Shown here piece after piece: positions 22,014-30,665 of a stretch of 33,203 bases of DNA. The position numbers and the translations under genes were made by a program. The stretch's first letter is position 1; the number at the start of each line of letters is the position of its first letter. The DNA lies in NCBI GenBank assembly GCA_910585805.1, contig CAJUFB010000040.1, positions 1 to 33,203 of the forward strand. The letters run 5' to 3'. The notes beneath the pieces were generated by a model. It worked only from the letters and a program-made list of their open reading frames with translations, was not told the origin of the DNA and searched no databases. This stretch comes from an uncultured Acetatifactor sp. GTDB taxonomy: Bacteria > Bacillota > Clostridia > Lachnospirales > Lachnospiraceae.

Positions 22014-22331
22014 ATGACGCATGAAGAAGTGATGCGGATGCTGGCGGAGCTGGACATCCCTTTTGCGTATGACCATTTCGCGGAAGGGGAAGCACCTGAT
22101 CCGCCGTTCATCTGCTTTTTGTTTCCGGGTTCGGAGAACTTTGCCGCTGACAACGTGGTTTACATGGAGTTTTCCAGCCTGAGCATTGAACTATATACCG
22201 ATGAGAAGGATCCGGAACTGGAGGACAGGGTCGAGGCTGTGCTGGATGGCCATGAACTTTTCTGGAATAAATCGGAGGTATGGATCGAATCAGAGAAACT
22301 ATATGAAGTGCTGTACCAGATGACGGTATAG
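22014..22331 (+). CDS. Tail terminator-like protein
   Basis: The 105-residue product has alternating helices and strands (PFICFLFPGSENFAADN, SLSIELYTDEKDPELEDRVE). This fits the small proteins that lie between the gp10-like and major tail proteins and cap the tail tube. AAGGGCGG upstream serves as ribosome binding site. Sequence similarity alone is modest; the assignment rests on size and gene order. Confidence 0.78.
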   Translation: MTHEEVMRMLAELDIPFAYDHFAEGEAPDPPFICFLFPGSENFAADNVVYMEFSSLSIELYTDEKDPELEDRVEAVLDGHELFWNKSEVWIESEKLYEVLYQMTV

Positions 22332-22349
22332 CGGAAAGAGAGGTTGATT

Positions 22350-22946
22350 ATGCCGAGCACAACAAACAAGGTGAAATTCGGATTGAAGAACTGCCATTAT
22401 GCGAAGGCAACTCTTGACCCGGATACGAATGATGTGACATTCGGGACGCCTGTGGCGATTCCCGGCGCAGTGAATTTATCTCTGGATCCAGAGGGGGATA
22501 CTGAGCCGTTTTATGCGGACGATATGGTGTATTACACTACCGTAGCGAACAATGGGTATTCGGGTGATCTGGAAATCGCGTTGATCCCGGACAGCTTCAG
22601 AAAAGATATCCTGAAGGAAACGGAGGATTCCAACGGTGTCCTGGTGGAAGATTCTACGGTGGAGCCGGAGCATTTCGCTCTGCTTTTTGAGTTCTCCGGG
22701 GACAAGAAAAAGATCAGGCACTGTATGTATTACTGTACCGCTGCAAGACCGACCATCGAGGGCAAGACGAATGAGGATTCCAAGGAAGTACAGACGGAAT
22801 CTTTGGAGATCACGGCGACGCCGCTTCCGAGTGGTCTTGTGAAGGTAAAGACCGGGGCGAATACGGATGATACCGTCTACAATGACTGGTATAAGAGCGT
22901 ATATCAGTCTCCGGCGCCGGAAGGGAGCGGCCAGGGACAGGGTTAG
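22350..22946 (+). CDS. Major tail tube protein
   Basis: The 198-residue product starts MPSTTNKVKFGLKNCHYAKA. It continues with beta-rich stretches such as AIPGAVNLSLDPEGD, NGYSGDLEIALIPDSF and ESLEITATPLPSG, typical of phi13-type major tail proteins. It polymerises into the tube around the tape measure. GAGAGG lies about six bases before ATG 22350. A TTG six bases upstream in frame is less likely. The C-terminus ends in a glycine-rich tail, followed by a UUCG hairpin. Confidence 0.92.
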   Translation: MPSTTNKVKFGLKNCHYAKATLDPDTNDVTFGTPVAIPGAVNLSLDPEGDTEPFYADDMVYYTTVANNGYSGDLEIALIPDSFRKDILKETEDSNGVLVEDSTVEPEHFALLFEFSGDKKKIRHCMYYCTAARPTIEGKTNEDSKEVQTESLEITATPLPSGLVKVKTGANTDDTVYNDWYKSVYQSPAPEGSGQGQG

Positions 22947-22953
22947 GACAATG

Positions 22954-22975
22954 GGGCAGGGCTTCGGTCCTGCCC
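22954..22975 (+). other. UUCG-capped hairpin after the major tail gene
   Basis: GGGCAGGGC and GTCCTGCCC pair over 9 bp (one G-U) around a TTCG tetraloop. No T run follows. Like the hairpin after the capsid gene it sits behind an abundant structural gene and may stabilise that mRNA segment. Confidence 0.55.
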
Positions 22976-23000
22976 TGAATCGTGATTGGAGGAAATAAAC

Positions 23001-23381
23001 ATGGCGCTTACAAAGACAGTGAATATTGATGGCAGGGATGTGACATTCAGGGCATCGGCGGCCATTCCGAGGATTTACAGGAACAGGTTTCACAGGGATA
23101 TCTATAAGGATCTCCATGACCTGCAGAAAGGGATTGATGAAAATGATCCCGAAAATTCTGCGCTGGATTCCTTTTCGCTGGAACTGTTTGAGGATATCAG
23201 CTACATCATGGCGAAACATGCGGATCCGAAGGGTGTTCCGGACACGCCGGATGAATGGCTTGACCAGTTTGGGACATTTTCCATTTATCAGGTGCTTCCG
23301 GAGATTATCGAATTATGGGGGCTGAATGTGCAGACGCAGGTGGAGAGTAAAAAAAACTTCGAGCGACTGACCGGGAAATGA
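23001..23381 (+). CDS. Tail assembly chaperone (gpG-like)
   Basis: The 126-residue product starts at ATG 23001, nine bases after GGAGG. It is helical, with an N-terminal beta hairpin (VNIDGRDVTFRASAA) and the pattern RIYRNRFHRDIYKDL, seen in small chaperones that hold the tape measure protein before tube assembly. Near its end is an A-rich slippery sequence that allows a -1 shift into the next frame, giving a longer gpGT-type product. Position between the tail tube and tape measure is diagnostic. Confidence 0.92.
   Translation: MALTKTVNIDGRDVTFRASAAIPRIYRNRFHRDIYKDLHDLQKGIDENDPENSALDSFSLELFEDISYIMAKHADPKGVPDTPDEWLDQFGTFSIYQVLPEIIELWGLNVQTQVESKKNFERLTGK
23351..23357 (+). promoter_or_regulatory. 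-1 ribosomal frameshift site of the gpG/gpGT pair
   Basis: In the gpG frame the codons read AAA AAA AAC at 23349-23357, which contains the slippery heptamer A-AAA-AAC at 23351-23357. After a -1 slip the frame is open through LRATDRE and on to 23548 without a stop. No clear downstream pseudoknot was identified. Confidence 0.82.
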
Positions 23382-23548
23382 CAACGCCGCTTTTATTGCT
23401 GAGGGCGGTACAGCTTGGCGTGCAGATCGGGGAGATGGACCTGCTGACCATCGGTACCATTAACGATATGTACACGGAAATGCAGAACGATGAGAACCAG
23501 GGGGCGTACAGCACTTTGGCATCTCAGGATGATATGGATCGATTCTAG
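23378..23548 (+). CDS. Tail assembly chaperone extension (gpT-like part, reached by -1 frameshift)
   Basis: The frame encodes 56 residues from its own ATG, or continues the gpG protein after the slippery site at 23351-23357. The sequence (VQLGVQIGEMDLLTIGTINDMYTEM and ending DDMDRF, quoted only in outline) matches the short second chaperone region that contacts the tape measure protein. The ATG overlaps the gpG stop (ATGA), so limited independent translation is also possible. No separate Shine-Dalgarno sequence stands out. Confidence 0.85.
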   Translation: MTTPLLLLRAVQLGVQIGEMDLLTIGTINDMYTEMQNDENQGAYSTLASQDDMDRF

Positions 23549-23565
23549 GGGAAGGAGGCTGACAC

Positions 23566-26391
23566 ATGGCTGGACGGATTCAAGGTATCACTGTTGAGAT
23601 CGGCGGCGATACCACTAAGCTGCAGACTGCCCTTAAGGGCGTCAATACAGAAATAAGGAATACACAGAGCCAGCTGCGAGATGTCGATAAACTCCTGAAG
23701 CTGGATCCGGGGAATACGGAACTGCTTGCACAGAAACACAGGCTCCTGGGGGATGCCGTCAAGGAAACAAAGGAAAAGCTGGAGACCTTGAAGACAGCTG
23801 CTGAGCAGGCAGAGCAGGCGCTGAAGGACGGCGCGGTCACGCAGGACCAGTATGACGGCCTGCAGCGTGAGATCGTTGAAACAGAGCAGAAGCTGAAAGC
23901 CTTGGAGGAACAGGCGAAGGCTTCCGGAACGGCTCTTCAGGAAATCGCCGCTAAAGGTGAGAAGCTGAAGACGGTGGGGGATAATATCAGCAATGCCGGA
24001 ACGAAACTTCTTCCAGTAACGGCTGGCGTTGTAGGGCTTGGCACGGCGGCGGTGAAAACTGCCGCTGATTTTGATTCTGCCATGAGCAAGGTGGCGGCGG
24101 TATCCGGTGCGGCAGGCTCTGACTTGGAATCACTCCGGGATAAAGCCCGTGAGATGGGAGAAAAAACGAAGTTTTCCGCATCCGAGGCGGCGGAAGCCAT
24201 GAACTATATGGCGATGGCCGGATGGAAGGCGGAGGATATGCTTTCCGGTATCGAGGGTGTTATGAATCTTGCGGCTGCGTCCGGCGAGGATCTGGCTGCC
24301 ACTTCCGATATCGTGACAGATGCATTGACGGCTTTCGGATTGACGGCGGCTGATTCCGGGCATTTCGCGGATATACTGGCGGCGGCTTCCAGCAACGCGA
24401 ACACGAATGTCTCCATGATGGGTGAGACCTTTAAGTATTGCGCTCCGATTGCCGGCGCTTTAGGGTTTTCAGCGGAGGATACGGCGGAGGCGATCGGCCT
24501 GATGGCGAATGCCGGTATCAAGAGTTCACAGGCTGGTACGGCACTCCGCACTATCATGAACAACCTGTCCGGGGATGTGAAGATCTGCGGTTCAGCAATC
24601 GGAGAGGTTACGGTTGCCACTACCAATGCCGACGGTTCCATGAGGGACCTGTCAGATATCCTAGCTGACTGCAGGACGGCATTTGCGGGCCTTACTGAAT
24701 CGGAAAAAGCGCAGGCGGCAGAAAGCCTTGTGGGTAAGAATGCGATGTCCGGATTCCTGGCCCTGTTGAATGCAGGGGAGGGGGATATTGAGAAATTATC
24801 CAGCGCCATTGCGGACTGTGACGGTACGGCGGCCGGTATGGCGGAGACCATGCAGGACAACCTTGCCGGCCAGCTGCAGATATTGAAGTCGCAGCTGGAA
24901 GAACTGGCGATCTCTTTTGGCGAGCTGCTGATGCCTACGGTCCGGATGATCGTGGGGTGGATCCAGAAGTTCGTGGACTGGCTTAATTCAATGGATGAAG
25001 GCACAAGGAAGGTTATTGTGACCATTGCGCTGGTGGCTGCGGCTATCGGCCCGGTACTGATCATAGTTGGAAAAGTCATTTCTGCTGTCGGCACGATCAT
25101 GACGATTATTCCGAAACTGGCGGGCGTGATCGGGATTGTCCAGAAGGCGTTTGCGGCGTTGAACGCAGTGATGCTGGCAAATCCTATTGTGCTGGTCATA
25201 GCGGCGGTTGCTGCCCTGGTGGCGGCGTTTATCTATCTGTGGAATAACTGCGAAGAGTTCAGGCAGTTCTGGATTGACTTGTGGGAAAGCATCAAAGAGA
25301 TTGCGATTGCTGTGTGGGAGGGTTTGAAAGAGTTCTTTTCGGCGGCGTGGGAAGCGATCAGGACCACGGCGGCAACGGTCTGGAACGCGGTCAGGGATTT
25401 CTTTTCCGGGCTTTGGGAGGGTATTAAGAATATCTTCATGACCGTGGTAAATGCGATCAGCACGTTCCTGGCCACGGCATGGGGCACGATAAAAAATACC
25501 GTGATGACCGTGTGGAATGCGATTAAGACATTTTTCACAACAGTCTGGGAAGGTATCAAAAATATCGTGACCACAGTGGTGACGGCGATTTCCACCTTCC
25601 TGAGTACGGCGTGGAATGGGATTAAGACAGCGATCACTACAGTGCTGAATGCGATAAAAACCGTGGTGACAACGATATGGAATGGTATTAAAAATACGAT
25701 CACGACAATTATGAACGGGATTAAAAATACTGTTACAATGGCATGGAATAATATCAAATCCGCTGTGGCCAATGCAGCAAATGCGGTCAAGACTGGCGTG
25801 GCCAATGCCTTCAATGCGATGATGAATGGGATAAAGAATATCTGTGGCAATATCTATGGAGTGGTGAAGGGCGGCTTTGATAAGGCTGTTGGCTTCATCA
25901 AGGGGCTTGCTTCCCAGGCTTTCCAGTGGGGCGCTGACTTTGTTGGCGGCATCGTGAACGGGATTAAGTCCATGATCGGCAAGGTCGGTGAGGCGGTTTC
26001 CTCTGTTGCGGATAAGATCCGGAGCTTCCTGCATTTCTCTGTACCAGATGAAGGACCGTTGACGGATTATGAGAGCTGGATGCCGGATTTTATCGGCGGA
26101 CTGGCCAAGGGCATTGAGAAAAGCCGGGGAATGATCGAACAGGCGATGCAGGGCGTGGCCGGGGATATGACGGTCACTCCGAGGGTAATGGCAGCCCAGG
26201 GCGGTTATTCCGGATCGGCTGCATCCAATGGTGATCTGATCTCCGGTATCAATACGGCGCTGAATACGGCTCTGGCTGGTGGCGGTTCTGCCGGGGATAT
26301 CGTGATCCCCGTTTATATCGGCGGTGATATGATCGATGAGATTGTGGTGACGGCCCAGCAGAGAATGAATCTGAGAAGTGGAGGCAGGTAA
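23566..26391 (+). CDS. Tail tape measure protein
   Basis: The 941-residue product sets tail length. Residues about 20-140 are coiled coil. Residues about 165-360 match the phage minor tail/TP901-type core domain, with AADFDSAMSKVAAVSGA, AAEAMNYMAMAGWKAEDM and NAGIKSSQAGTALRTIM. Hydrophobic segments lie near 484-556. Residues about 575-770 are 11-residue tryptophan-containing repeats (WNAIKTFFTTV type), including one 44-residue duplication. The C-terminal part has LHFSVPDEGPLTDYESWMPDF, a conserved tail-protein motif. GGAAGGAGG lies eight bases before the start. No sheath gene precedes it, so the tail is non-contractile. Confidence 0.96.
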   Translation: MAGRIQGITVEIGGDTTKLQTALKGVNTEIRNTQSQLRDVDKLLKLDPGNTELLAQKHRLLGDAVKETKEKLETLKTAAEQAEQALKDGAVTQDQYDGLQREIVETEQKLKALEEQAKASGTALQEIAAKGEKLKTVGDNISNAGTKLLPVTAGVVGLGTAAVKTAADFDSAMSKVAAVSGAAGSDLESLRDKAREMGEKTKFSASEAAEAMNYMAMAGWKAEDMLSGIEGVMNLAAASGEDLAATSDIVTDALTAFGLTAADSGHFADILAAASSNANTNVSMMGETFKYCAPIAGALGFSAEDTAEAIGLMANAGIKSSQAGTALRTIMNNLSGDVKICGSAIGEVTVATTNADGSMRDLSDILADCRTAFAGLTESEKAQAAESLVGKNAMSGFLALLNAGEGDIEKLSSAIADCDGTAAGMAETMQDNLAGQLQILKSQLEELAISFGELLMPTVRMIVGWIQKFVDWLNSMDEGTRKVIVTIALVAAAIGPVLIIVGKVISAVGTIMTIIPKLAGVIGIVQKAFAALNAVMLANPIVLVIAAVAALVAAFIYLWNNCEEFRQFWIDLWESIKEIAIAVWEGLKEFFSAAWEAIRTTAATVWNAVRDFFSGLWEGIKNIFMTVVNAISTFLATAWGTIKNTVMTVWNAIKTFFTTVWEGIKNIVTTVVTAISTFLSTAWNGIKTAITTVLNAIKTVVTTIWNGIKNTITTIMNGIKNTVTMAWNNIKSAVANAANAVKTGVANAFNAMMNGIKNICGNIYGVVKGGFDKAVGFIKGLASQAFQWGADFVGGIVNGIKSMIGKVGEAVSSVADKIRSFLHFSVPDEGPLTDYESWMPDFIGGLAKGIEKSRGMIEQAMQGVAGDMTVTPRVMAAQGGYSGSAASNGDLISGINTALNTALAGGGSAGDIVIPVYIGGDMIDEIVVTAQQRMNLRSGGR
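25399..25662 (+). repeat. 132-bp in-frame duplication in the tape measure gene
   Basis: Segments starting at 25399 and 25531 encode two similar 44-residue units (FF-x-x-x-WEGIKNI ... AISTFL-x-TAW ... NAIKT). Each is built from 11-residue repeats. Because tape measure length sets tail length, this duplication would have lengthened the tail. Confidence 0.75.
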
Positions 26392-26392
26392 G

Positions 26393-26755
26393 ATGGCTCA
26401 TATGCAGTATCTTGTTTTTAACAATGAGAATATCCCGATGCCTGCCTCTTATTCCATGAACCTGTCGGATGTGGAGGCGGACAGCGGAGGGATGACGGAA
26501 GCAGGGACCACGCAGAGGGATGTTGTCCGGGAGGGCGTGGTGCAGATCGGGGTCACTTTCCGGGTATCGAAGAAGTGGCTCAACAAGTTTTCGGCGTATA
26601 AGAAGCTGGCGGGCATCACGGTGGGGTATCTGGATACGGAGACCATGGGCATTGTGAATACACAGATGTATATCGACGGATACCAGGTGAAGCTGGTCAG
26701 CGATACATCGTATGGATCGCTCTGGGAGGTTTCCTTCACATTGAAAGAGTTTTGA
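26393..26755 (+). CDS. Small tail-tip-associated protein
   Basis: The 120-residue, beta-rich product (YLVFNNENIPMPASYSMNLSD, quoted in part, and the C-terminal SLWEVSFTLKEF) lies directly behind the tape measure gene. The start at 26393 follows the tape measure stop by one base, with GGAGG nine bases upstream. Gene order and size fit a distal-tail or baseplate component of siphoviruses of Clostridia. No specific fold was recognised. Confidence 0.75.
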   Translation: MAHMQYLVFNNENIPMPASYSMNLSDVEADSGGMTEAGTTQRDVVREGVVQIGVTFRVSKKWLNKFSAYKKLAGITVGYLDTETMGIVNTQMYIDGYQVKLVSDTSYGSLWEVSFTLKEF

Positions 26756-26846
26756 TAAGTAGCTGCAAAGTGACAAACATATCACGCTGGATATTACTTG
26801 GATCGGGAGACCGGTCTTTTTATTGTGCCCGGAAGGAGGTGGCCAT

Positions 26847-28595
26847 TTGTATCCTGTCAGCGATGCCTTCCTGCAGGCGGTGAAGGCGAATACAAGAAAA
26901 TATTACTGGACGGGCCGGATCACGGCAAAGGACGGCGTGTCCTATGATTTTGGCCAGCAGGATATTGTGAAGGGCAGCGGCTATATCAGCTACCAGTGCT
27001 GTGGAAATTCGGAGATTACGATTGGCGGCGTGTATGCTGCGGAAGCGGGGCTTTCCCTGATCACGGAAATTGACCGGTATACGCTGCTGGATGCTTCCCT
27101 GACGCTTACCTTTCATCTCCTTTTGGCGGGCGGAACCTATGATGAAGTGCCGATGGGGATCTTCTTTGTGTCGGAGGCAGACCGGCATGTGAAGGCTATT
27201 GACATTAAGTGTTATGATGCCATGCTGAAATTCGATAAGGGTTTCTCTGCCTTTGGCACTTCCGGGAATGCTTATGATTTCATGACGCTTGCGTCCGTAA
27301 ACTGCGGGGTGGCGCTGGCACAGGAAAGGGCGGAGATCGAGGCGATGGCAAACGGCGCGGTGACGCTGGGGATTGCGGAGGACAACGATATCGAGACTTA
27401 CCGTGACCTGCTCTATTATGTGGCACAGGTGCTTGGCGGCTTTTTTACCATTGACCGGGAAGGGAAGCTGGAACTCCGGAAGTTCGGGGGCAGCCCGGTA
27501 CTGGCGGTGGAGCAGGCACACCGTTTTAGCAGCAGCATCTCGGATTTTGTGTCCAGCTATACCGCAATCAGTTCCACCAACCTGAAGACGCAGGTGGCGG
27601 AGTATTATGCGCTGGAACATGATACGGGCCTTACCATGAACCTGGGCGTGAACCCGCTGATGCAGCTGGGGACAGAGGATGCCAGGAAGCTGATATGCGG
27701 GAATATCCTGAATGATGTGGCGGCCATCAATTATGTGCCGTTTGACACGGAGACAATCGGGAACCCGGCGCTGGATCTGGGGGACGTCCTTACCTTCCGG
27801 GGCGGGCAGGCGGATGAAAACAAGACAGGCGTGGTCACGTCCATGCGGGTGAAGATCGGCGGGAAGCAGGCGTTAAAGGGTGTGGGGAAGAACCCAAGGC
27901 TTACAGGCGTAAAAAGTAAAAATGACAAGAATATTTCAGGGCTGCTCAATTCCCTTGCAGGGACAACGGAAGCGGCAAAATATATCATCACGGATTACAG
28001 CAACAGTTCTGTGATCGTCTTGAAAGACGGTGTGGAGACGAACCTTGTAAGCCTGGCATTTGCGGCGTCGGAAAGGGCGGAGTCTGCACAGTTCTTCGCG
28101 CAGGCCGTCATTACGGTGGCGGATACCGTGCCGGTGGTAAAGGGCACGGCGGCAGCCGGGACCATACATATCCCGGGGACGGATGCCGGTGGGGAAGGGG
28201 ATTCTGATATTGAGGTAAGCCTGCCGGTTGCCTATGAGCTTCCGGGAGAGGCGGCTGTCACATTCCGTTTTGTTGTGAATGGGGAAGCGGTCCTGATGCA
28301 CCAGCCGGCGGAGACATGGCAGGAGGGGAGGCACACGGCGCTTCTGTACTGGCCGCTCTTAAAACTGACGGCGAACCAGCAGAACCGTGTGGAGCTTTAC
28401 GCGAAGATATCCGGAGGGTCCGGGAGCATCGGGATGCAGGGGCTTGTCGCCACAGTTGCCGGGCAGTCCCTGGCGGGAGCGGGCTGGGATGGAACGGTCA
28501 GTATTGAGGAATCCATGAAGGCGCCGGTACTGGTGCAGGGTTTTCTGCATGCGGGGACATTCCAGGACCGGTTTGTGAGCGGTGAGCTTACATGA
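26847..28595 (+). CDS. Tail tip/baseplate hub protein (Tal-like)
   Basis: The start is TTG 26847: AAGGAGG at 26833-26839 is seven bases upstream and no ATG lies near. An in-frame TTG at 26823 precedes the ribosome binding site. The 582-residue product has an N-terminal hub-like region (ITAKDGVSYDFGQQDI, TLTFHLLLAGGTYDEVPMG, then DIKCYDAMLKFDKGF) resembling gp27/Tal-type tail-tip proteins. A middle region has YVAQVLGGFFTIDREGKLELRKF (quoted in outline). A beta-rich C-terminal part starts at about residue 400. It probably forms the tail tip that contacts the cell wall. The exact family is uncertain. Confidence 0.82.
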   Translation: MYPVSDAFLQAVKANTRKYYWTGRITAKDGVSYDFGQQDIVKGSGYISYQCCGNSEITIGGVYAAEAGLSLITEIDRYTLLDASLTLTFHLLLAGGTYDEVPMGIFFVSEADRHVKAIDIKCYDAMLKFDKGFSAFGTSGNAYDFMTLASVNCGVALAQERAEIEAMANGAVTLGIAEDNDIETYRDLLYYVAQVLGGFFTIDREGKLELRKFGGSPVLAVEQAHRFSSSISDFVSSYTAISSTNLKTQVAEYYALEHDTGLTMNLGVNPLMQLGTEDARKLICGNILNDVAAINYVPFDTETIGNPALDLGDVLTFRGGQADENKTGVVTSMRVKIGGKQALKGVGKNPRLTGVKSKNDKNISGLLNSLAGTTEAAKYIITDYSNSSVIVLKDGVETNLVSLAFAASERAESAQFFAQAVITVADTVPVVKGTAAAGTIHIPGTDAGGEGDSDIEVSLPVAYELPGEAAVTFRFVVNGEAVLMHQPAETWQEGRHTALLYWPLLKLTANQQNRVELYAKISGGSGSIGMQGLVATVAGQSLAGAGWDGTVSIEESMKAPVLVQGFLHAGTFQDRFVSGELT

Positions 28596-28635
28596 ATCAG
28601 TTGACAGATGTGAAATACCTGATAAGGAGGATGGG

Positions 28636-30093
28636 ATGAAAAAGTTAAAAGGGAAGATGAAGATCGAGCTTCGGGATGTCCGGACCGGGGCGCTGGAACA
28701 GGAAGCTGTGGAAGAGAACATGGCGACCAACCTGCTGAATGACCTGTTTGGGATCAATCCCATGGGTGTGTTTTACAACTTTGCGGCGGAATACCCGAAG
28801 TTTGCATGGGGCGTGGAAAACCCTTCCAAATTCAAGATGACGCCGGTCTGCCCCAATGCGGTGGGAGGCATCTTTCTTTTCCCGCAGGCGCTGGAAGAGG
28901 ATGAGAACCTGTTCTACCCGCCTACGGACAACCAGCCGACAGCATATGCCAGCAATAATGTAAATTCCGGAACGCAGACAAAGAGGGGGAGTATCAGCAC
29001 GACAGAATCCATGGCCATCGAAAACGGGTACCGTTTCGTCTGGGATTTTACGACCGCCCAGGGGAACGGGACGATCCGTGCCGCGGCGCTGACCTCCTCG
29101 GAGGGCGGGGTGGCGTGCTATGGCGATACCGTGGAACAGCGGCATTCCTTCCGGCAGGTCTGGGAGTATGATTACAGTAATGCAGGTGAAGAGAAGTCCA
29201 GGATGATCCAGAACCTTGTGGAGATTGATTTTGACCATGAGCGGGCGTACAGCATTGATTTTGATGGAACAGCCATCACGCTGTATGTCCTGAAGTGGCC
29301 GGCATTTACCATTGGGCTGACAGAGGAATTCGGCACGCCGCTTGCCTATGAGGTGCTGGAGACGGTGGCCTTTACGTCGACAACCTTCCAGTGGCCGGAT
29401 CCGTCCTACGGGCAGTACCACTATTTCTTTGACGGGGAGGACGGGTACTGGTATGGCTTTGCCAATAAGGGGAATTCATCGGGGAATGCCACGGTATACT
29501 GGTGCCGGATTTCCAAGACGGACCACACTTTTACAGAAGGGGTCTGGACGCTGACGGCGGCATACCTTCGGATCATTGGGGTGCATGAGTACAAGTCAAC
29601 CCCCACGCTTGGCTCTTCGGCGGTGATACGGGACGGGTACCTGTATGTGCTGCGGTACCAGAGGACGGGGATTTATAAGATCAACCTGAAGAATTCCGCG
29701 GACGTGACGCTTATCAATTTCGGATTCACGTCCGGGAATAACCCGGTGTTTGCATCGGGTGACCAGACGGCATTCCTCTTAAAGCATAAGGGGCTGATCC
29801 TCGGGTACAGCTTCCTTCTGACGGAGACGGACCAGGTAATCCAGACCAAAGGGCAGAGCAGGGATTTCATTGCTTCTTATGGGACGGACGGCGTGAGTGT
29901 CTGTTCCCAGTTCTTCCCTTATGGGAATGGGGAGCTGCTGTTCTACATTGAAGCGACTTATGGCACGGAGAATTTTGGATGCATGCTGGCGCTGCCGTAC
30001 CTTGCAACTATCAATAACCTGCCGCAGGAGATCACAAAGACCGCAAGCCAGACCATGAAGATTACTTATGAGCTGACGGAGGAGCCGGGGTGA
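28636..30093 (+). CDS. Putative tail fibre/receptor-binding protein
   Basis: The 485-residue product starts at ATG 28636, with AAGGAGG about five bases upstream. It begins with a short strand-rich module (MKIELRDVRTGALEQEAVEEN), which in related phages anchors fibre-like proteins. The rest is rich in aromatic residues and beta strands, with kelch/propeller-like spacing of short repeats (for example YHYFFDGEDGYWYGFANKG). The place between the tail-tip hub and holin is where receptor-binding proteins lie. No catalytic motif was recognised. Function is inferred from position and composition. Confidence 0.75.
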   Translation: MKKLKGKMKIELRDVRTGALEQEAVEENMATNLLNDLFGINPMGVFYNFAAEYPKFAWGVENPSKFKMTPVCPNAVGGIFLFPQALEEDENLFYPPTDNQPTAYASNNVNSGTQTKRGSISTTESMAIENGYRFVWDFTTAQGNGTIRAAALTSSEGGVACYGDTVEQRHSFRQVWEYDYSNAGEEKSRMIQNLVEIDFDHERAYSIDFDGTAITLYVLKWPAFTIGLTEEFGTPLAYEVLETVAFTSTTFQWPDPSYGQYHYFFDGEDGYWYGFANKGNSSGNATVYWCRISKTDHTFTEGVWTLTAAYLRIIGVHEYKSTPTLGSSAVIRDGYLYVLRYQRTGIYKINLKNSADVTLINFGFTSGNNPVFASGDQTAFLLKHKGLILGYSFLLTETDQVIQTKGQSRDFIASYGTDGVSVCSQFFPYGNGELLFYIEATYGTENFGCMLALPYLATINNLPQEITKTASQTMKITYELTEEPG

Positions 30094-30236
30094 ACTGGGG
30101 TTCAAGCAGGCAAGGAAGAATAATTTTTGATTTGGAGCTTATTGACAGGCGGCGCTTTTACGGGGGCCGTCATTTTCATGCGCGGGGAAAGGGAAATCTT
30201 CCCTGCATGATGACAGGAAACGAGAGGGAATTTGTG

Positions 30237-30665
30237 ATGAAAGAGTTTTGGAATGTGGTTCAGATGGTGTTTGCGGCTGTCGGAGGATGGCTCGGTTACT
30301 TTTTGGGAGGCTGTGACGGGCTTTTGTATGCGCTTCTGGCTTTTGTGGTGCTGGATTATATCACAGGCGTCATGTGTGCAGCAACGGATAAGAAGCTGTC
30401 GAGCGCCGTGGGATTCAAGGGGATCTGCCGGAAGGTGCTGATCTTTGCGCTGGTTGGCGTGGGGCATCTGCTGGATACACAGATCTTCGGAGAGACGGGC
30501 GTGCTGAGGACGGCGGTCATTTTCTTCTATATCTCCAATGAAGGGCTTTCTCTGGTGGAGAATGCGGCGTATCTGGGGCTGCCGATTCCTACGAAGCTGC
30601 ACAAGGTTTTGGAGCAGCTCCATGACAGGGCGGAGAAGGAAGATGAAAAGGATGGTGAGGAATAA
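30237..30665 (+). CDS. Phage holin (toxin secretion/lysis holin type)
   Basis: The 142-residue product has hydrophobic segments near residues 10-25, 28-45, 65-85 and 90-110. Holin-4/Cph1-type signatures are visible: LLYALLAFVVLDYITGVMCAA, KKLSSAVGFKGICRK and ISNEGLSLVENAAYLGLPIP. It permeabilises the membrane so that the endolysin can reach the wall. ATG 30237 has GAGGGA seven bases upstream. The frame extends upstream but without a site. It overlaps the endolysin start by one base. Confidence 0.93.
   Translation: MKEFWNVVQMVFAAVGGWLGYFLGGCDGLLYALLAFVVLDYITGVMCAATDKKLSSAVGFKGICRKVLIFALVGVGHLLDTQIFGETGVLRTAVIFFYISNEGLSLVENAAYLGLPIPTKLHKVLEQLHDRAEKEDEKDGEE

Noticed and set aside
22476..23219. 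Minus-strand 247-codon frame opposite the tail tube and chaperone genes
   Set aside because: Arg/His/Ile-rich shadow product crossing two firmly identified genes and a hairpin.
24204..26034. Long minus-strand frames opposite the tape measure gene
   Set aside because: They are shadows caused by the biased codons of the tape measure repeats and show no protein-like features.
26804..26820. AGACCGGTCT palindrome followed by T run, possible terminator before the tail-tip hub gene
   Set aside because: The palindrome leaves no room for a loop, so only about three base pairs could form; termination here would also cut off later tail and lysis genes.
30130..30160. TTGACA-like hexamer before the holin, possible lysis promoter
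   Set aside because: No acceptable -10 hexamer lies 16-18 bases downstream.
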